Source of the DNA: Limnohabitans sp. INBF002
GTDB taxonomy: Bacteria; Pseudomonadota; Gammaproteobacteria; Burkholderiales; Burkholderiaceae_C
Length of the DNA stretch: 64,000 bases
Direction of reading: 5' to 3'
Assembly: GCF_027924905.1 (NCBI RefSeq)
Contig: NZ_AP027055.1
Coordinates: forward strand, 1,054,001 to 1,118,000
Shown: one piece after another, positions 20,452-30,465 of the stretch
Numbering within the stretch: the first letter of the stretch is position 1
Layout: every line of letters starts with the position of its first letter
Translations under genes and position numbers: made by a program
The notes under the pieces: model-generated
The model's input: only the letters and a program-made list of their open reading frames with translations
The model's database searches: none
What the model was told of the DNA's origin: nothing

Positions 20452-21345
20452 ATGGCTGCAATTACCGCAAGCATGGTCGCTGAACTGCGCGCAAAAACTG
20501 ACGCTCCCATGATGGAGTGCAAAAAAGCTTTGACTGAGGCCGATGGCGACATGGCCAAAGCAGAAGAGTTGTTGCGCGTCAAGCTCGGCAGCAAAGCTGG
20601 TAAAGCTTCTAGCCGCGTGACTGCCGAAGGCGTCGTGACCAGCTTCATCAGCGGCAACACAGGTGCTTTGTTGGAAGTGAACTGCGAAACCGACTTCGTG
20701 ACCAAGAACGACAGCTTCTTGGCGTTGGCACAAGCTGCTGCTAAGTTGGTGGCTGAGCACAACCCAGCTTCGATCGAAGCCTTGGGCGCTTTGCCTTACG
20801 AGCAAGACAGCTTCGGCCCTACGCTCGAAGACGTGCGTAAGGGTTTGATTGGCAAGATCGGCGAGAACATGAGCTTCCGCCGCTTCAAGCGTTTCGACGG
20901 CGCACACAAGTTGGCTTCTTACTTGCACGGCACACGCATTGGTGTGTTGGTCGAGTTCGACGGCGACGAAACAGCCGCCAAAGATGTGGCCATGCACGTG
21001 GCTGCGATGAAGCCTGTGGCTTTGACCAGCGCTGACGTGCCTGCTGACTTGATCGAAAAAGAGCGTTCAGTTGCTGCAGCCAAAGCGGCTGAGTCTGGCA
21101 AGCCTGCTGACATCACCACCAAGATGATTGAAGGTTCTGTGCAAAAGTACCTCAAAGAGGTGTCTTTGTTCAACCAAACTTTCGTTAAGAACGACAAGCA
21201 AACCGTTGAGCAAATGCTCAAGGCTGCTAACACCAATGTGGCTTCTTTCACCCTGTACGTGGTGGGCGAAGGCATTGAGAAGAAGGTCGACGACTTTGCC
21301 GCCGAAGTGGCCGCCCAAGTCGCTGCCGCTAAGCAGTCTGCTTAA
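20452..21345 (+). CDS. tsf: Elongation factor Ts
   Basis: EF-Ts is the nucleotide-exchange factor that regenerates EF-Tu-GTP. The 297-residue protein begins [20 protein letters not shown], the UBA-like N-terminal domain with the conserved [12 protein letters not shown] motif. Continuing through [12 protein letters not shown], which contacts EF-Tu, it reaches two core subdomains ending in [20 protein letters not shown] lies 8 nt before the ATG. It sits between two intrinsic terminators, downstream of rpsB and upstream of pyrH, the standard proteobacterial order. Confidence 0.98.
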   Translation: MAAITASMVAELRAKTDAPMMECKKALTEADGDMAKAEELLRVKLGSKAGKASSRVTAEGVVTSFISGNTGALLEVNCETDFVTKNDSFLALAQAAAKLVAEHNPASIEALGALPYEQDSFGPTLEDVRKGLIGKIGENMSFRRFKRFDGAHKLASYLHGTRIGVLVEFDGDETAAKDVAMHVAAMKPVALTSADVPADLIEKERSVAAAKAAESGKPADITTKMIEGSVQKYLKEVSLFNQTFVKNDKQTVEQMLKAANTNVASFTLYVVGEGIEKKVDDFAAEVAAQVAAAKQSA

Positions 21346-21348
21346 AAC

Positions 21349-21373
21349 AAAGGGGGGCTTAGGCTCCCCTTTT
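21349..21373 (+). terminator. Intrinsic terminator after tsf
   Basis: A G-rich/C-rich stem (AAAGGGG pairing with CCCCTTT, extended by three inner pairs including a wobble) ends in TTTT three bases after the tsf stop. The next gene, pyrH, follows 48 bp later. Confidence 0.8.
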
Positions 21374-21420
21374 GATATCCCCGTACATCAATTCAACTGC
21401 ACACATCAAGGAGCCTTTTC

Positions 21421-22143
21421 ATGACCTCACCAAAGCCAGCCTACAAGCGTATTTTGCTCAAGCTGTCGGGGGAGGCCTTGATGGGCGACGATGCGTTCGG
21501 TATCAATCGCGCCACCATCGTTCGCATCGTGGACGAAGTGACTGAGGTCATCAACCTCGGCGTCGAGGTGGCCATCGTCATTGGTGGCGGCAACATCTTT
21601 CGCGGTGTCGCGGGTGGTTCAGTCGGGATGGACCGTGCCACGGCTGACTACATGGGTATGTTGGCGACGGTGATGAACTCACTGGCTTTGGCCGATGCCA
21701 TGAACAAGACCGGTTTGACCGCACGCGTCATGTCTGCCATTGCGATTGACCAAGTGGTCGAGCCTTACGTGCGCCCCAAAGCTTTGCAATACCTCGAAGA
21801 GGGCAAAGTGGTGGTGTTCGCTGCCGGTACCGGCAATCCTTTCTTCACCACAGACACCGCTGCTGCATTGCGCGGTGCCGAGATTGGTGCAGAGATGGTG
21901 CTCAAGGCCACCAAGGTGGACGGTGTTTACTCGGCCGATCCCAAGAAAGACCCCAACGCCACGCGTTACACCGAAATCAGCTTTGACGATGCCATTGGCC
22001 AAAACCTCGGCATCATGGACGCCACCGCTTTTGCGTTGTGCCGTGACCAAAAGTTGCCGATCAAGGTGTTCTCAATTTTCAAGAATGGCGCGCTCAAGCG
22101 CGTCGTCATGGGCGAAGACGAAGGCACGTTGGTGCACGCCTAA
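21421..22143 (+). CDS. pyrH: PyrH, UMP kinase
   Basis: PyrH phosphorylates UMP to UDP and is the committed kinase for UTP and CTP supply. The 240-residue hexameric enzyme belongs to the amino-acid-kinase family: [15 protein letters not shown] at the N-terminus, [10 protein letters not shown] phosphate loop, [36 protein letters not shown] and [20 protein letters not shown] lies about 8 nt before the ATG at 21421. It is followed by frr after 48 bp. Together with carAB, pyrG and dut it makes pyrimidine nucleotide supply well represented in this window. Confidence 0.98.
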   Translation: MTSPKPAYKRILLKLSGEALMGDDAFGINRATIVRIVDEVTEVINLGVEVAIVIGGGNIFRGVAGGSVGMDRATADYMGMLATVMNSLALADAMNKTGLTARVMSAIAIDQVVEPYVRPKALQYLEEGKVVVFAAGTGNPFFTTDTAAALRGAEIGAEMVLKATKVDGVYSADPKKDPNATRYTEISFDDAIGQNLGIMDATAFALCRDQKLPIKVFSIFKNGALKRVVMGEDEGTLVHA

Positions 22144-22191
22144 TTTCCCCGTTTTTCCGAACCTCACACTGCGCTGCCTCAGGAGCTCAAC

Positions 22192-22752
22192 ATGACCATC
22201 GCTGACATCAAAAAAACCACCGAAACCAAAATGGGTCAATCCATTGCGGCCTTCAGCCACAGCTTGTCCAAAATTCGCACGGGCCGTCCTAGCCCTGCAT
22301 TGCTTGATTCGGTGCAAGTCGATTACTACGGCTCGATGGTGCCTATCAGCCAAGTGGCCAACGTGTCTTTGCTGGACGCCCGCACCTTGAGTGTGCAACC
22401 TTGGGAAAAGCCCATGGGCGCCAAGATTGAAAAAGCCATTCGCGACAGCGATTTGGGTTTGAACCCCTCGTCCATGGGCGAGTTGATTCGCGTGCCTATG
22501 CCGCCGATGTCGGAAGAGCGCCGTAAAGAGTTGACCAAAGTGGTTCGTACCGAAGGCGAAAACGCCAAAGTGGCAGTGCGCAACTTGCGCCGTGATGCCA
22601 ACGAATCCGTGAAGAAATTGGTGAAAGACAAACTCGCGTCTGAAGACGACCAAAAACGCGCAGAAGCAGACATCCAAAAAGTGACTGACAGCCACATTGC
22701 TGAGATTGACAAGCTCATCGCCAGCAAAGAACACGAAATCATGTCGGTCTAA
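22192..22752 (+). CDS. frr: Ribosome recycling factor
   Basis: RRF splits post-termination ribosomes with EF-G. The 186-residue protein has the standard length and the conserved [51 protein letters not shown] and TEERRKEL-like ([13 protein letters not shown]) blocks of the helical domain. GGAG lies 6-7 nt upstream of the ATG. In most Burkholderiales frr is followed by uppS; here only 5 bp separate its stop from cdsA. Confidence 0.98.
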   Translation: MTIADIKKTTETKMGQSIAAFSHSLSKIRTGRPSPALLDSVQVDYYGSMVPISQVANVSLLDARTLSVQPWEKPMGAKIEKAIRDSDLGLNPSSMGELIRVPMPPMSEERRKELTKVVRTEGENAKVAVRNLRRDANESVKKLVKDKLASEDDQKRAEADIQKVTDSHIAEIDKLIASKEHEIMSV

Positions 22753-22757
22753 ACCAG

Positions 22758-23594
22758 ATGTTGAAGCAACGCGTCATCACTGCGCTGGTTTTGTTGGCGC
22801 TCCTTCTGCCAGCGTTGTTGGCGGACACGGCTGAGCCTCTGGCTGGACTTTCACTGGTTCTCATTGCTGCAGGTGCATGGGAATGGGGTCGATTGAATGG
22901 CTTTGCCATGCGCGGTTCTTTGCGCGTAGCGGCGCTGTGTGTGATGTTGTGTTTGTATGCTTGGTCTGCGGGCTGGGCTTATGCAGCGCCTGCGTATGTT
23001 TGGTCGATCGCTGGTTCCGCGTGGGTCTTGGTTGCTGGCTGGTTGATTCGCCACGGCGTAGAGCGCTGGGCTACGATTTCGCGTGTGGTGCGGTTGGTCG
23101 TGGGCGTGTTGGCTTTGTGGCTCACATGGGTGGCTATGTACCAAGCCAAGGTCATTGGCGTGAACTTCTTGTTGTCTGTGTTGTTCCTCGTCTGGATGGC
23201 CGACATCGCTGCTTATTTTGCTGGCCGTGCCTTTGGTCGACACAAGCTGGCCCCGGCCATCAGTCCTGGCAAAAGCTGGGAAGGTGTGTGGGGTGGCATG
23301 GTGGGCGTCTTGCTCATGGCCTGCGTTTGGATTTGGGTCGACACGCAATACGCGGTAGACAGCCAAAGTTTGTACACACGTTTATACAGTCGTGGCGCAC
23401 CGTTCTTGGTGCTGGCTACGTTGTTTTTGACCTTGATGAGTGTGGCCGGTGATTTGGTGGAGTCATTGGTTAAGCGCAGCGCGGGTATGAAAGACAGCAG
23501 CCAGTTGTTGCCAGGCCATGGTGGGGTGTTAGACCGTGTAGACGCTTTGCTGCCAGCTTTGCCTTTGGCCATGATGTTGGCGCAATCGGTGTGA
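22758..23594 (+). CDS. cdsA: CdsA, phosphatidate cytidylyltransferase
   Basis: CdsA makes CDP-diacylglycerol from phosphatidic acid and CTP, the branch point of phospholipid synthesis, in the inner membrane. The 278-residue protein has about eight hydrophobic segments and the family signature near the C-terminus: KRSAGMKDSSQLLPGHGGVLDR is visible in parts (KDSSQLLPGHGGVLDRVDAL), preceded by WMADIAAYFAGRAFGRHKLA and ISPGKSWEGVWGG. It starts 5 bp after frr, in the place where uppS normally begins, and its stop overlaps the dxr GTG start by 4 bp. The ribosome site is weak, so coupling to frr translation is likely. Confidence 0.96.
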   Translation: MLKQRVITALVLLALLLPALLADTAEPLAGLSLVLIAAGAWEWGRLNGFAMRGSLRVAALCVMLCLYAWSAGWAYAAPAYVWSIAGSAWVLVAGWLIRHGVERWATISRVVRLVVGVLALWLTWVAMYQAKVIGVNFLLSVLFLVWMADIAAYFAGRAFGRHKLAPAISPGKSWEGVWGGMVGVLLMACVWIWVDTQYAVDSQSLYTRLYSRGAPFLVLATLFLTLMSVAGDLVESLVKRSAGMKDSSQLLPGHGGVLDRVDALLPALPLAMMLAQSV

Positions 23595-24805
23595 CAAGCA
23601 TGCTCGCCGGCGCAAAGCCACAACGCATCACCGTGCTGGGCTCGACGGGCTCAATTGGCACCAACACTTTGGACGTGATTGCGCGTCACCCTGAACGATT
23701 TCAAGTTTTCGCTCTCACAGGTGCCACCCAAGTCGATTTGATGCTGCGCCAGTGTGCGCAGTTCAAGCCGCGCTTTGCGGTGATGGTGCATGCGCAAGCC
23801 GCGCAACAACTCAAAGACAAAATTCAAGCCGAAGGCTTGAACACCGAAGTGCTGAGTGGTACTGCCGCTTTAGACGAGGTGTCTGCGCATCCGGATGTCG
23901 AAGCAGTGATGGCTGCCATTGTGGGCGCTGCTGGTTTGTCGCCATGTTTGGCTGCCGCACGCAGTGGTAAGCGTTTGCTTTTGGCCAACAAAGAGGCTTT
24001 GGTGGTTGGCGCAGAAGTGTTTTTAGATGCGGTCAAACAAGGCGGCGCAACGCTGTTGCCGATTGACAGCGAACACTCAGCCATTTTTCAGTCGTTGCCA
24101 GAAGATGCTTCGACATGGGATGCGCGCGTTGAAAAAATCATCCTCACCGCGTCAGGTGGGCCTTTCCGCACGCGCGACTTAGCCACACTGAAAGACGTGA
24201 CGCCTGAACAAGCGTGCGCCCATCCCAACTGGGTGATGGGACGCAAGATTTCAGTGGATTCGGCCACCATGATGAACAAAGCGCTCGAAGTGATTGAGGC
24301 GCGTTACTTGTTTGGTCTGCCGCCCGAGCGCTTGGAGGTGGTGATTCATCCCCAAAGTATCATCCACTCGATGGTGCAGTACCGAGATATGTCGGTGGTA
24401 GCGCAGCTCGGCACGCCTGACATGCGCGTGCCCATCGCCTATGGCTTGAGCTGGCCTGAGCGTATGGCCTCTGGCGCGCAAGCCTTGGACTTTCATGCGT
24501 TGTCTGCGATGACGTTTGAAGCCTTGGACGACAACGGTCATCCGGAGCGTTTTGCGGGCATCCATTTGGCCTGGGATGCTTTGCGTGGCCCACGTGGCAC
24601 CACGGCGGTGCTCAATGCCGCCAACGAAATTGCCGTGGCCGCTTTCTTGGAGCGTCGCATTCGCTTCGATCAAATTCACGACGTGAATCAAAACTGCATG
24701 GCGCAGCTGTCGCCATCCGCACCGCACAACTTGGACGATTTGTTGGCCCTGGACGCGCAAGCCCGCGCTGTGGCTGAAGATGCTGTCCGCTTCTTGGCTA
24801 AATAA
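23591..24805 (+). CDS. dxr: Dxr, 1-deoxy-D-xylulose 5-phosphate reductoisomerase
   Basis: Dxr (IspC) converts DXP to MEP with NADPH, the first committed step of the MEP isoprenoid pathway that continues with ispD and ispF at the left of this window. The 404-residue protein shows the NADPH motif VLGSTGSIGTNTLDVI, LLLANKEALVVGAE, the metal and substrate site LLPIDSEHSAIFQSL, ILTASGGPFRT flexible loop, and WVMGRKISVDSATMMNKALE. The GTG at 23591 overlaps the cdsA stop (GTGA); an ATG at 23600 would remove three residues and cannot be excluded. Fosmidomycin sensitivity is a known property of the family. Confidence 0.97.
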   Translation: MTSMLAGAKPQRITVLGSTGSIGTNTLDVIARHPERFQVFALTGATQVDLMLRQCAQFKPRFAVMVHAQAAQQLKDKIQAEGLNTEVLSGTAALDEVSAHPDVEAVMAAIVGAAGLSPCLAAARSGKRLLLANKEALVVGAEVFLDAVKQGGATLLPIDSEHSAIFQSLPEDASTWDARVEKIILTASGGPFRTRDLATLKDVTPEQACAHPNWVMGRKISVDSATMMNKALEVIEARYLFGLPPERLEVVIHPQSIIHSMVQYRDMSVVAQLGTPDMRVPIAYGLSWPERMASGAQALDFHALSAMTFEALDDNGHPERFAGIHLAWDALRGPRGTTAVLNAANEIAVAAFLERRIRFDQIHDVNQNCMAQLSPSAPHNLDDLLALDAQARAVAEDAVRFLAK

Positions 24806-24808
24806 GCC

Positions 24809-26179
24809 ATGACCCTCTTGGCCTTTTTGCTCGCACTGGGTGTGCTCATCACCGTGCATGAGTGGGGCCACTACCGCGTGGCGGTGGCATGCGGTGTCAA
24901 AGTGCTCACGTTTTCAATCGGCTTTGGCAAGCCTTTGCTGCGTTGGAAATCTCGCCAACCACACGCAGGGCAAGACACCGAGTTTTTAATCAGCCTCATT
25001 CCTCTCGGTGGCTACGTCAAGATGCTCGACGAGAACGAAGGCGATGTGGCGCCGCAAGATGCACCCATGGCCTTTAATCGTCAACCGTTGCGGGTCAGAG
25101 CGGCGATTGTGTCTGCTGGACCTTTGGCCAATTTGGCGCTCGCCGTGTGTTTGTATGCGGCCACTTTTTGGGTGGGGCAATACGAAACCCAAGCCACCTT
25201 GGCCGCGCCTATTGCGGGCTCTGTGGCAGAAGCTGCTGGCTTACGCAGTGGTGACACCGTGTTGCGTGCTGGAACTTCAACCGAAGATTTGCAAGGCATC
25301 GCTTCTTTGGATGCGCTGCGTTGGTGGTTGCTTCAGCAAGATGCGTCAGCTGTGTATTTAGAAGTGCAGCCGCAGGGCAAGTCAAGTACCCGTGTTTTGA
25401 GTTTGCCTGCGCTTGCCGAGGATGCGCTCACCAACACCAGCGATGCTTGGCAGGCCCGTGGCTTCGCGGGGGCTTGGAGCCGTGCGGTGTTGGCTGACGT
25501 TCACGCAGGTGGTGCGGCGCACGCGGCAGGGTTGCAACGCGGCGACGAGGTGTTGCGCATCGATGGCCGTGTGGTGTCAGATGCCAGCACACTGCGAACC
25601 ATGGTGCGTGTCAGTGGGCAGCATGAAGTGCCTCAGCCACAAATGTGGGACGTGTTGCGTGCCGGGCATCCGCTCCACATTGAAGTTCAACCAGAACAAA
25701 TCACCGAAGCGGCCCAGCACTTTGGCCGCATTGGCGCGCAAGTGGGCGAGCCACCTGCCAAGGTTTGGGTTCAGTACGGCATGTGGGATGGGGTTGACAA
25801 AGCCATGGTCAAAACATGGGAGGTTGTCGTGATGACGCTCGACATGTTGGGCCGCTTGCTCACCGGCCATGCGTCGTTGGATAACCTGAGCGGTCCGCTG
25901 ACCATGGCCGACTACGCGGGGCGTTCTGCAAGCCTTGGCATAGGTGCGTATTTGAGTTACTTGGCCCTGGTGAGTGTGAGCCTGGGGGTGTTTAACCTGC
26001 TGCCTCTGCCTGTCCTTGATGGGGGGCACCTGTTGTATTATCTTTACGAGGCCTGCACAGGGCATCCTCCTTCGCCGCAATGGCTTGACACCTTGCAGCG
26101 CGCGGGTTTGGCGCTGCTTGTGGCACTGATGGTTTTTTCTATTTTTAACGATCTGGTTCGCCTGGGCTGGCTGCCATGA
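24809..26179 (+). CDS. rseP: RseP, site-2 intramembrane metalloprotease
   Basis: RseP cleaves the anti-sigma factor RseA within the membrane and removes remnant signal peptides. The 456-residue inner-membrane protein has the zinc motif HEWGH at about residues 17-21 in the first helix, two periplasmic PDZ domains (around AGSVAEAAGLRSGDTVL and AGGAAHAAGLQRGDEVLRI), and the C-terminal LPLPVLDGGHLLYYL containing the third metal-binding Asp. It lies 3 bp after dxr and overlaps the bamA start by 4 bp, the usual envelope operon position. Confidence 0.97.
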   Translation: MTLLAFLLALGVLITVHEWGHYRVAVACGVKVLTFSIGFGKPLLRWKSRQPHAGQDTEFLISLIPLGGYVKMLDENEGDVAPQDAPMAFNRQPLRVRAAIVSAGPLANLALAVCLYAATFWVGQYETQATLAAPIAGSVAEAAGLRSGDTVLRAGTSTEDLQGIASLDALRWWLLQQDASAVYLEVQPQGKSSTRVLSLPALAEDALTNTSDAWQARGFAGAWSRAVLADVHAGGAAHAAGLQRGDEVLRIDGRVVSDASTLRTMVRVSGQHEVPQPQMWDVLRAGHPLHIEVQPEQITEAAQHFGRIGAQVGEPPAKVWVQYGMWDGVDKAMVKTWEVVVMTLDMLGRLLTGHASLDNLSGPLTMADYAGRSASLGIGAYLSYLALVSVSLGVFNLLPLPVLDGGHLLYYLYEACTGHPPSPQWLDTLQRAGLALLVALMVFSIFNDLVRLGWLP

Positions 26180-28503
26180 GTCTCACTATTCACCCCATGA
26201 ACATGCAACTTTCTCAATTTCGTCGCACCACACTGGCTCACACGGCTGCTTTCATTGCCGGTACGTTGATGGCGTTCAATGCGCTGGCTGCGGCCCCATT
26301 CAATGTGCGCGATATTCGTGTGGAGGGTTTGCAACGTGTGGAGCCCGGCACTGTGTTTGCCTCGATTCCATTTCGTGTGGGTGACGACTACACCGACGAA
26401 AAAGGCGCAGCGGCCATTCGCAGTTTGTTTGCCTTAGGCTTGTTCAAAGACGTGCGCATCGAAGTCAATGGTGACGTGTTGGTTTTGATTGTTGAAGAGC
26501 GCCCCAACATCGCTCAGGTCGAATTCATTGGCACCAAGGAGTTTGACAAGGACGTGTTGCGCAAGGCTTTGCGTGACATCGGTTTGGCCGAAGGCCGTCC
26601 GTTTGACAAAGCCTTGGCTGACCGCGCTGAACAAGAACTCAAGCGCCAATATGTGAACCGTAGTTTGTACGGCGCAGAAATCATCACGACCATCACGCCC
26701 AGTGACCGCAACCGTGTGAACTTGTCGTTCACGGTGGTGGAGGGTGATTTGGCCAAAATCAAAGAAATGCGTGTGGTCGGAGCCAAAGCGTTTGATGAGT
26801 CAAAACTGTTGGACCAATTCGATCAAGGCACAGGCAACTGGTTGAGCTGGTACACCAAGTCGGATCGCTATTCGCGCAGCAAACTGAATGCAGACTTGGA
26901 GACCTTGCGTGCTTGGTATTTGGCACGTGGTTATTTGGAATTTCGCATTGACTCCACGCAAGTGGCGATTTCACCCAACAAGCAAGACATCAGCATCACC
27001 ATCAACGTCACCGAAGGTGACCGTTTCGTGGTCTCTGAAGTGGCCATGGAAGGTTACTACCTCGGTAAGGATGAAGAGTTCAAGTCGTTGGTCGAGATCA
27101 AGGCTGGCCAAGCCTACAACGCGGATGACGTTGCTAAAACCACCAAAGCATTCAACGAGTACTTTGGCAACTTTGGTTTTGCGTTTGCCCGCACCGATGT
27201 GCGTCCTGAAATTGACCGCACAACCAATCGTGTGAAGCTGGTTCTTGTTGCAGACCCCGCGCGTCGTGCGTATGTGCGTCGCATCAACATCGTGGGTAAC
27301 AACCGCACGCGCGATCAAATCGTGCGTCGTGAATTCCGTCAAACCGAATCTTCTTGGTATGACGGCGAGAAAATTCGTTTGTCCCGCGACCGTGTGAACC
27401 GCTTGGGCTACTTCAAGGATGTCGAAATCGATACCCAAGAAGTGCCATCGTCTCAAGATCAAGTGGATTTGAACGTCAACGTGGTTGAAAAACCAACGGG
27501 TATGTTGACCTTGGGCGCAGGTTTCTCAAGTGCCGAAAAAGTTACCTTTTCTTTCGGTATCCAGCAAGACAACGTTTTTGGTTCCGGGCATAACCTGGGC
27601 TTGCAGGTCAGCACGAGCAAGTACAACCAGTATTACGTCATCAACACCACAGATCCTTATTTCACAGAGGATGGCGTGTCCCGCACGTTTGAGTTCTACC
27701 ACCGAGCCAGCAAACCATACGTGGAGCAGGGTGGTAACTACAGCATGGTCACCTCGGGTTTGGGCGTGCGATTTGGTCTGCCATTCAGTGAGCTAGATCG
27801 TGTGTTTATCGGTACCTCTGCGGAGCGCACAGAACTTGTCAAAGGCACCAACATGCTTGGTGTGCATGAAGATTTATGTGCTCACTTTGGCTGCGTTGCC
27901 CAAAACGTGCCGATCACGGCTGGTTGGGCTCGTGACAGCCGTGACAGTTATTTGAATCCAAACAGCGGCAAGTTCATTCGCTTGAACAGTGAGCTGGGCG
28001 CGATTGGTGATGCACGTTATACAAAATTGGGTGGGCAATATCAGCAGTATCTGCCTATCACCAAGCAATACACGTTTGCGTTCAATGCCGACCTGGGCTT
28101 GGGCAAAGGCTTGAATGGTCAAACACTGCCGTTTTATAAAAACTACTACTCAGGCGGCTTGGGTTCCGTGCGTGGTTTTGAGCAAGGTACTTTGGGTCCT
28201 CGCGACGTGACAGGCCCCAAAATTGGTGGTGCCAAAAAGATCACGATCAACACAGAATTCTTGATGCCATTTCCAGGCGCTGGCAATGACCGAACCTTGC
28301 GTTTGTATGGCTTCTACGACATGGGTAACGTCTACGGCGAGCTCGAAAGGTTTGACGTGAGTCAGTTGCGCAGCGCCTACGGCGTGGGCTTGAGCTGGGT
28401 GTCGCCGATGGGGCCTTTGCGTTTTGCATGGGCACGTCCAGTCCGTACATTCCCAGGCGATAGAATCCAACAATTGCAATTCCAAATCGGGACATCCTTC
28501 TGA
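26176..28503 (+). CDS. bamA: BamA, outer-membrane protein assembly factor
   Basis: BamA is the essential outer-membrane barrel that folds and inserts other outer-membrane proteins. The 775-residue product has a signal peptide ending near FNALAAAPF, five POTRA repeats (first beginning NVRDIRVEGLQRVEPGTV), and a C-terminal 16-strand barrel with the conserved GGLGSVRGFEQGTLGPRD loop and a final aromatic residue (QIGTSF). The ATG at 26176 overlaps rseP (ATGA). ATGs at 26197 and 26203 would give a more typical short signal peptide (MNMQLSQFRRTT) and may be the true start. It is followed by skp with a 1-bp overlap. Confidence 0.97.
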   Translation: MSLTIHPMNMQLSQFRRTTLAHTAAFIAGTLMAFNALAAAPFNVRDIRVEGLQRVEPGTVFASIPFRVGDDYTDEKGAAAIRSLFALGLFKDVRIEVNGDVLVLIVEERPNIAQVEFIGTKEFDKDVLRKALRDIGLAEGRPFDKALADRAEQELKRQYVNRSLYGAEIITTITPSDRNRVNLSFTVVEGDLAKIKEMRVVGAKAFDESKLLDQFDQGTGNWLSWYTKSDRYSRSKLNADLETLRAWYLARGYLEFRIDSTQVAISPNKQDISITINVTEGDRFVVSEVAMEGYYLGKDEEFKSLVEIKAGQAYNADDVAKTTKAFNEYFGNFGFAFARTDVRPEIDRTTNRVKLVLVADPARRAYVRRINIVGNNRTRDQIVRREFRQTESSWYDGEKIRLSRDRVNRLGYFKDVEIDTQEVPSSQDQVDLNVNVVEKPTGMLTLGAGFSSAEKVTFSFGIQQDNVFGSGHNLGLQVSTSKYNQYYVINTTDPYFTEDGVSRTFEFYHRASKPYVEQGGNYSMVTSGLGVRFGLPFSELDRVFIGTSAERTELVKGTNMLGVHEDLCAHFGCVAQNVPITAGWARDSRDSYLNPNSGKFIRLNSELGAIGDARYTKLGGQYQQYLPITKQYTFAFNADLGLGKGLNGQTLPFYKNYYSGGLGSVRGFEQGTLGPRDVTGPKIGGAKKITINTEFLMPFPGAGNDRTLRLYGFYDMGNVYGELERFDVSQLRSAYGVGLSWVSPMGPLRFAWARPVRTFPGDRIQQLQFQIGTSF

Positions 28504-29009
28504 TGAACATGTTTACTCGTCAAATTTCCTTAGCAGTTGTGTTGGGCTTGGCCGCGTTCTGCGCGCAAGCTGAAGAAATTCGCATCGGCTTTATCAACAC
28601 CGATCGCATTTTCAAAGAAGCCAATACAGCCAAACAAGCGCAAGCCAAATTGGAACAAGAATTTTCCAAGCGCGAAAAAGAATTGAATGATGCAGGCAAT
28701 GCGTTGAAGTCGTCTGTTGAAAAGTTCGAACGCGAAGCGCCCACGTTGTCTGAGTCACAACGTGCGTCTCGTCAAAAACAATTGGGCGAACAAGACCGCG
28801 ACTTTCAACGCAAACGCCGTGAGTTCCAAGAAGAACTCAATGCACGCAAAAACGAAGAATTTCAACAAGTGCTTGAACGCGCCAACCGCGTGATCAAACA
28901 AGTGGCTGAAGCTGAAAAATATGACCTGGTGTTGCAGGAAGCTGTCTACATCAACCCCAAGCACGACATCACTGACAAAGTGCTCAAGGTCATCAACGCC
29001 GCCAAATAA
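28503..29009 (+). CDS. skp: Skp/OmpH periplasmic chaperone
   Basis: Skp is a trimeric periplasmic chaperone that carries unfolded outer-membrane proteins to the BAM complex. The 168-residue protein has a signal peptide (MNMFTRQISLAVVLGLAAFC, cleavage near AQA-EE), then IRIGFINTDRIFKEA. A long charged alpha-helical coiled-coil region rich in Lys, Glu and Gln forms the tentacles, and the last part returns to the core beta domain (YDLVLQEAVYINPKHDITDKV). It overlaps the bamA stop by one base (TGATG) and precedes lpxD by 6 bp. Confidence 0.96.
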   Translation: MNMFTRQISLAVVLGLAAFCAQAEEIRIGFINTDRIFKEANTAKQAQAKLEQEFSKREKELNDAGNALKSSVEKFEREAPTLSESQRASRQKQLGEQDRDFQRKRREFQEELNARKNEEFQQVLERANRVIKQVAEAEKYDLVLQEAVYINPKHDITDKVLKVINAAK

Positions 29010-29015
29010 TCTGCC

Positions 29016-29999
29016 GTGGCACTGAGTCTCGGCCAAATTGTCGAAAGTCTGGGTGGTCGCCTCATCGGTGATCCTCGGCACCTCATTCAAAAACTCGCGC
29101 CGCTTGACACCGCTCAAGCCGATGCGCTGAGCTTTTTAAGCAACCCCAAATACCAATCGCAGCTCGCCACCACGCAGGCTGGGTGTGTCATTGTCTCGCC
29201 CGCTGTGGCGGATGCAACGGACGCACGAACAGCATTGATCGTGGCGGACAACCCGTATCACTACTTTGCGCGCCTCACGCAGTTGTGGCGTCAACACACA
29301 CGCGTGAGTGATGAGCCTTTGATTCACCCCAGTGCCGTGATTCATCCGCAAGCCCATGTCGATGCCACGGCACGCATTGGCCCGCTGTGTGTGGTCGAGC
29401 GAGGCGCACACATCGGTGCAAACACGTGGCTCAAATCGGGCGTCACCGTCGGTGAAGATTGCCGCATCGGTGAGCGCTGCATCGTGCATGCAGGCGTGGT
29501 GATTGGTGCGGACGGTTTTGGTTTTGCCTTGTTCGAAGGGCGCTGGGAAAAAATTGAGCAACTGGGTGCTGTGCGCATCGGCAATGATGTCGAAATCGGT
29601 GCCAACACCTGCATTGACCGTGGCGCTTTGGATGACACCGTGATCGAAGACGGCGTCAAGCTTGATAACTTGGTGCAAATTGGTCACAACGTGCACGTGG
29701 GTGCGAATACAGCCATGGCCGGTTGTGCTGGCGTGGCGGGCAGTGCGCGCATTGGCGCGAACTGCACGGTCGGCGGCGGCGCCGTGGTGCTGGGGCATTT
29801 GCAGCTTGCGGATGGCGTGCATATTTCGGCTGCTTCGGTGGTCATGCGTTCGATTCGCCAGCCGGGGCAATACAGCGGTGTGTTCCCAATCGACGACAAT
29901 GCGTCGTGGGAGAAAAATGCCGCCACTTTGCGCCAATTGCATCGCTTGCGCGACCGCATCAAATCTCTTGAATCAGCTTTAGAAAGTCAAAAAAAATGA
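29016..29999 (+). CDS. lpxD: LpxD, UDP-3-O-(3-hydroxyacyl)glucosamine N-acyltransferase
   Basis: LpxD adds the second hydroxyacyl chain from acyl-ACP in lipid A synthesis. The 327-residue protein begins at a GTG ([19 protein letters not shown]), has the N-terminal uridine-binding domain, then a left-handed beta-helix of hexapeptide repeats (for example [20 protein letters not shown]). The catalytic His lies in [19 protein letters not shown]-terminal helix ([17 protein letters not shown]) closes the protein. Its stop overlaps the fabZ start by 4 bp. Confidence 0.97.
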   Translation: MALSLGQIVESLGGRLIGDPRHLIQKLAPLDTAQADALSFLSNPKYQSQLATTQAGCVIVSPAVADATDARTALIVADNPYHYFARLTQLWRQHTRVSDEPLIHPSAVIHPQAHVDATARIGPLCVVERGAHIGANTWLKSGVTVGEDCRIGERCIVHAGVVIGADGFGFALFEGRWEKIEQLGAVRIGNDVEIGANTCIDRGALDDTVIEDGVKLDNLVQIGHNVHVGANTAMAGCAGVAGSARIGANCTVGGGAVVLGHLQLADGVHISAASVVMRSIRQPGQYSGVFPIDDNASWEKNAATLRQLHRLRDRIKSLESALESQKK

Positions 30000-30439
30000 G
30001 CATGGATATTCACCAAATCTTGAAGCAATTGCCACACCGTTACCCCTTTTTGCTGGTGGACCGTGTGTTGGAGCTCGAAAAAGGCAAGAGCATCAAGGCG
30101 CTCAAAAATGTGACCATGAACGAGCCGTTTTTCGGCGGTCATTTCCCACACCATCCTGTGATGCCTGGCGTGTTGATTTTGGAAGCCCTGGCACAAGCTG
30201 CAGCCTTGTTGGCGTTTGACACCTTGGGCGCTGCACCCGATGACAAGACGGTGTATTACTTTGCCGGTATCGACGGTGCGCGATTCAAGCGTCCTGTTGA
30301 GCCAGGCGATCAACTCATCTTAGAGGTTGAGCTGGACCGCATGAAGGCCGGTATCTTTAAATTCAAAGCACGTGCCAAAGTGGGCGATGTGGTGGCCACA
30401 GAAGCTGATTTGATGTGCACGATGCGAGCTATCGCCTAA
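29996..30439 (+). CDS. fabZ: FabZ, 3-hydroxyacyl-ACP dehydratase
   Basis: FabZ dehydrates 3-hydroxyacyl-ACP in fatty acid elongation; it competes with the Lpx acyltransferases for the same hydroxyacyl-ACP pool, which is the usual explanation for its place among lpx genes. The 147-residue hot-dog-fold protein shows [15 protein letters not shown], the active-site block [16 protein letters not shown] (catalytic His) and [13 protein letters not shown] (conserved Glu). It overlaps lpxD by 4 bp and precedes lpxA by 26 bp. Confidence 0.98.
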   Translation: MSMDIHQILKQLPHRYPFLLVDRVLELEKGKSIKALKNVTMNEPFFGGHFPHHPVMPGVLILEALAQAAALLAFDTLGAAPDDKTVYYFAGIDGARFKRPVEPGDQLILEVELDRMKAGIFKFKARAKVGDVVATEADLMCTMRAIA

Positions 30440-30465
30440 ACACCCACAAGTCCAAACAGCAAACG

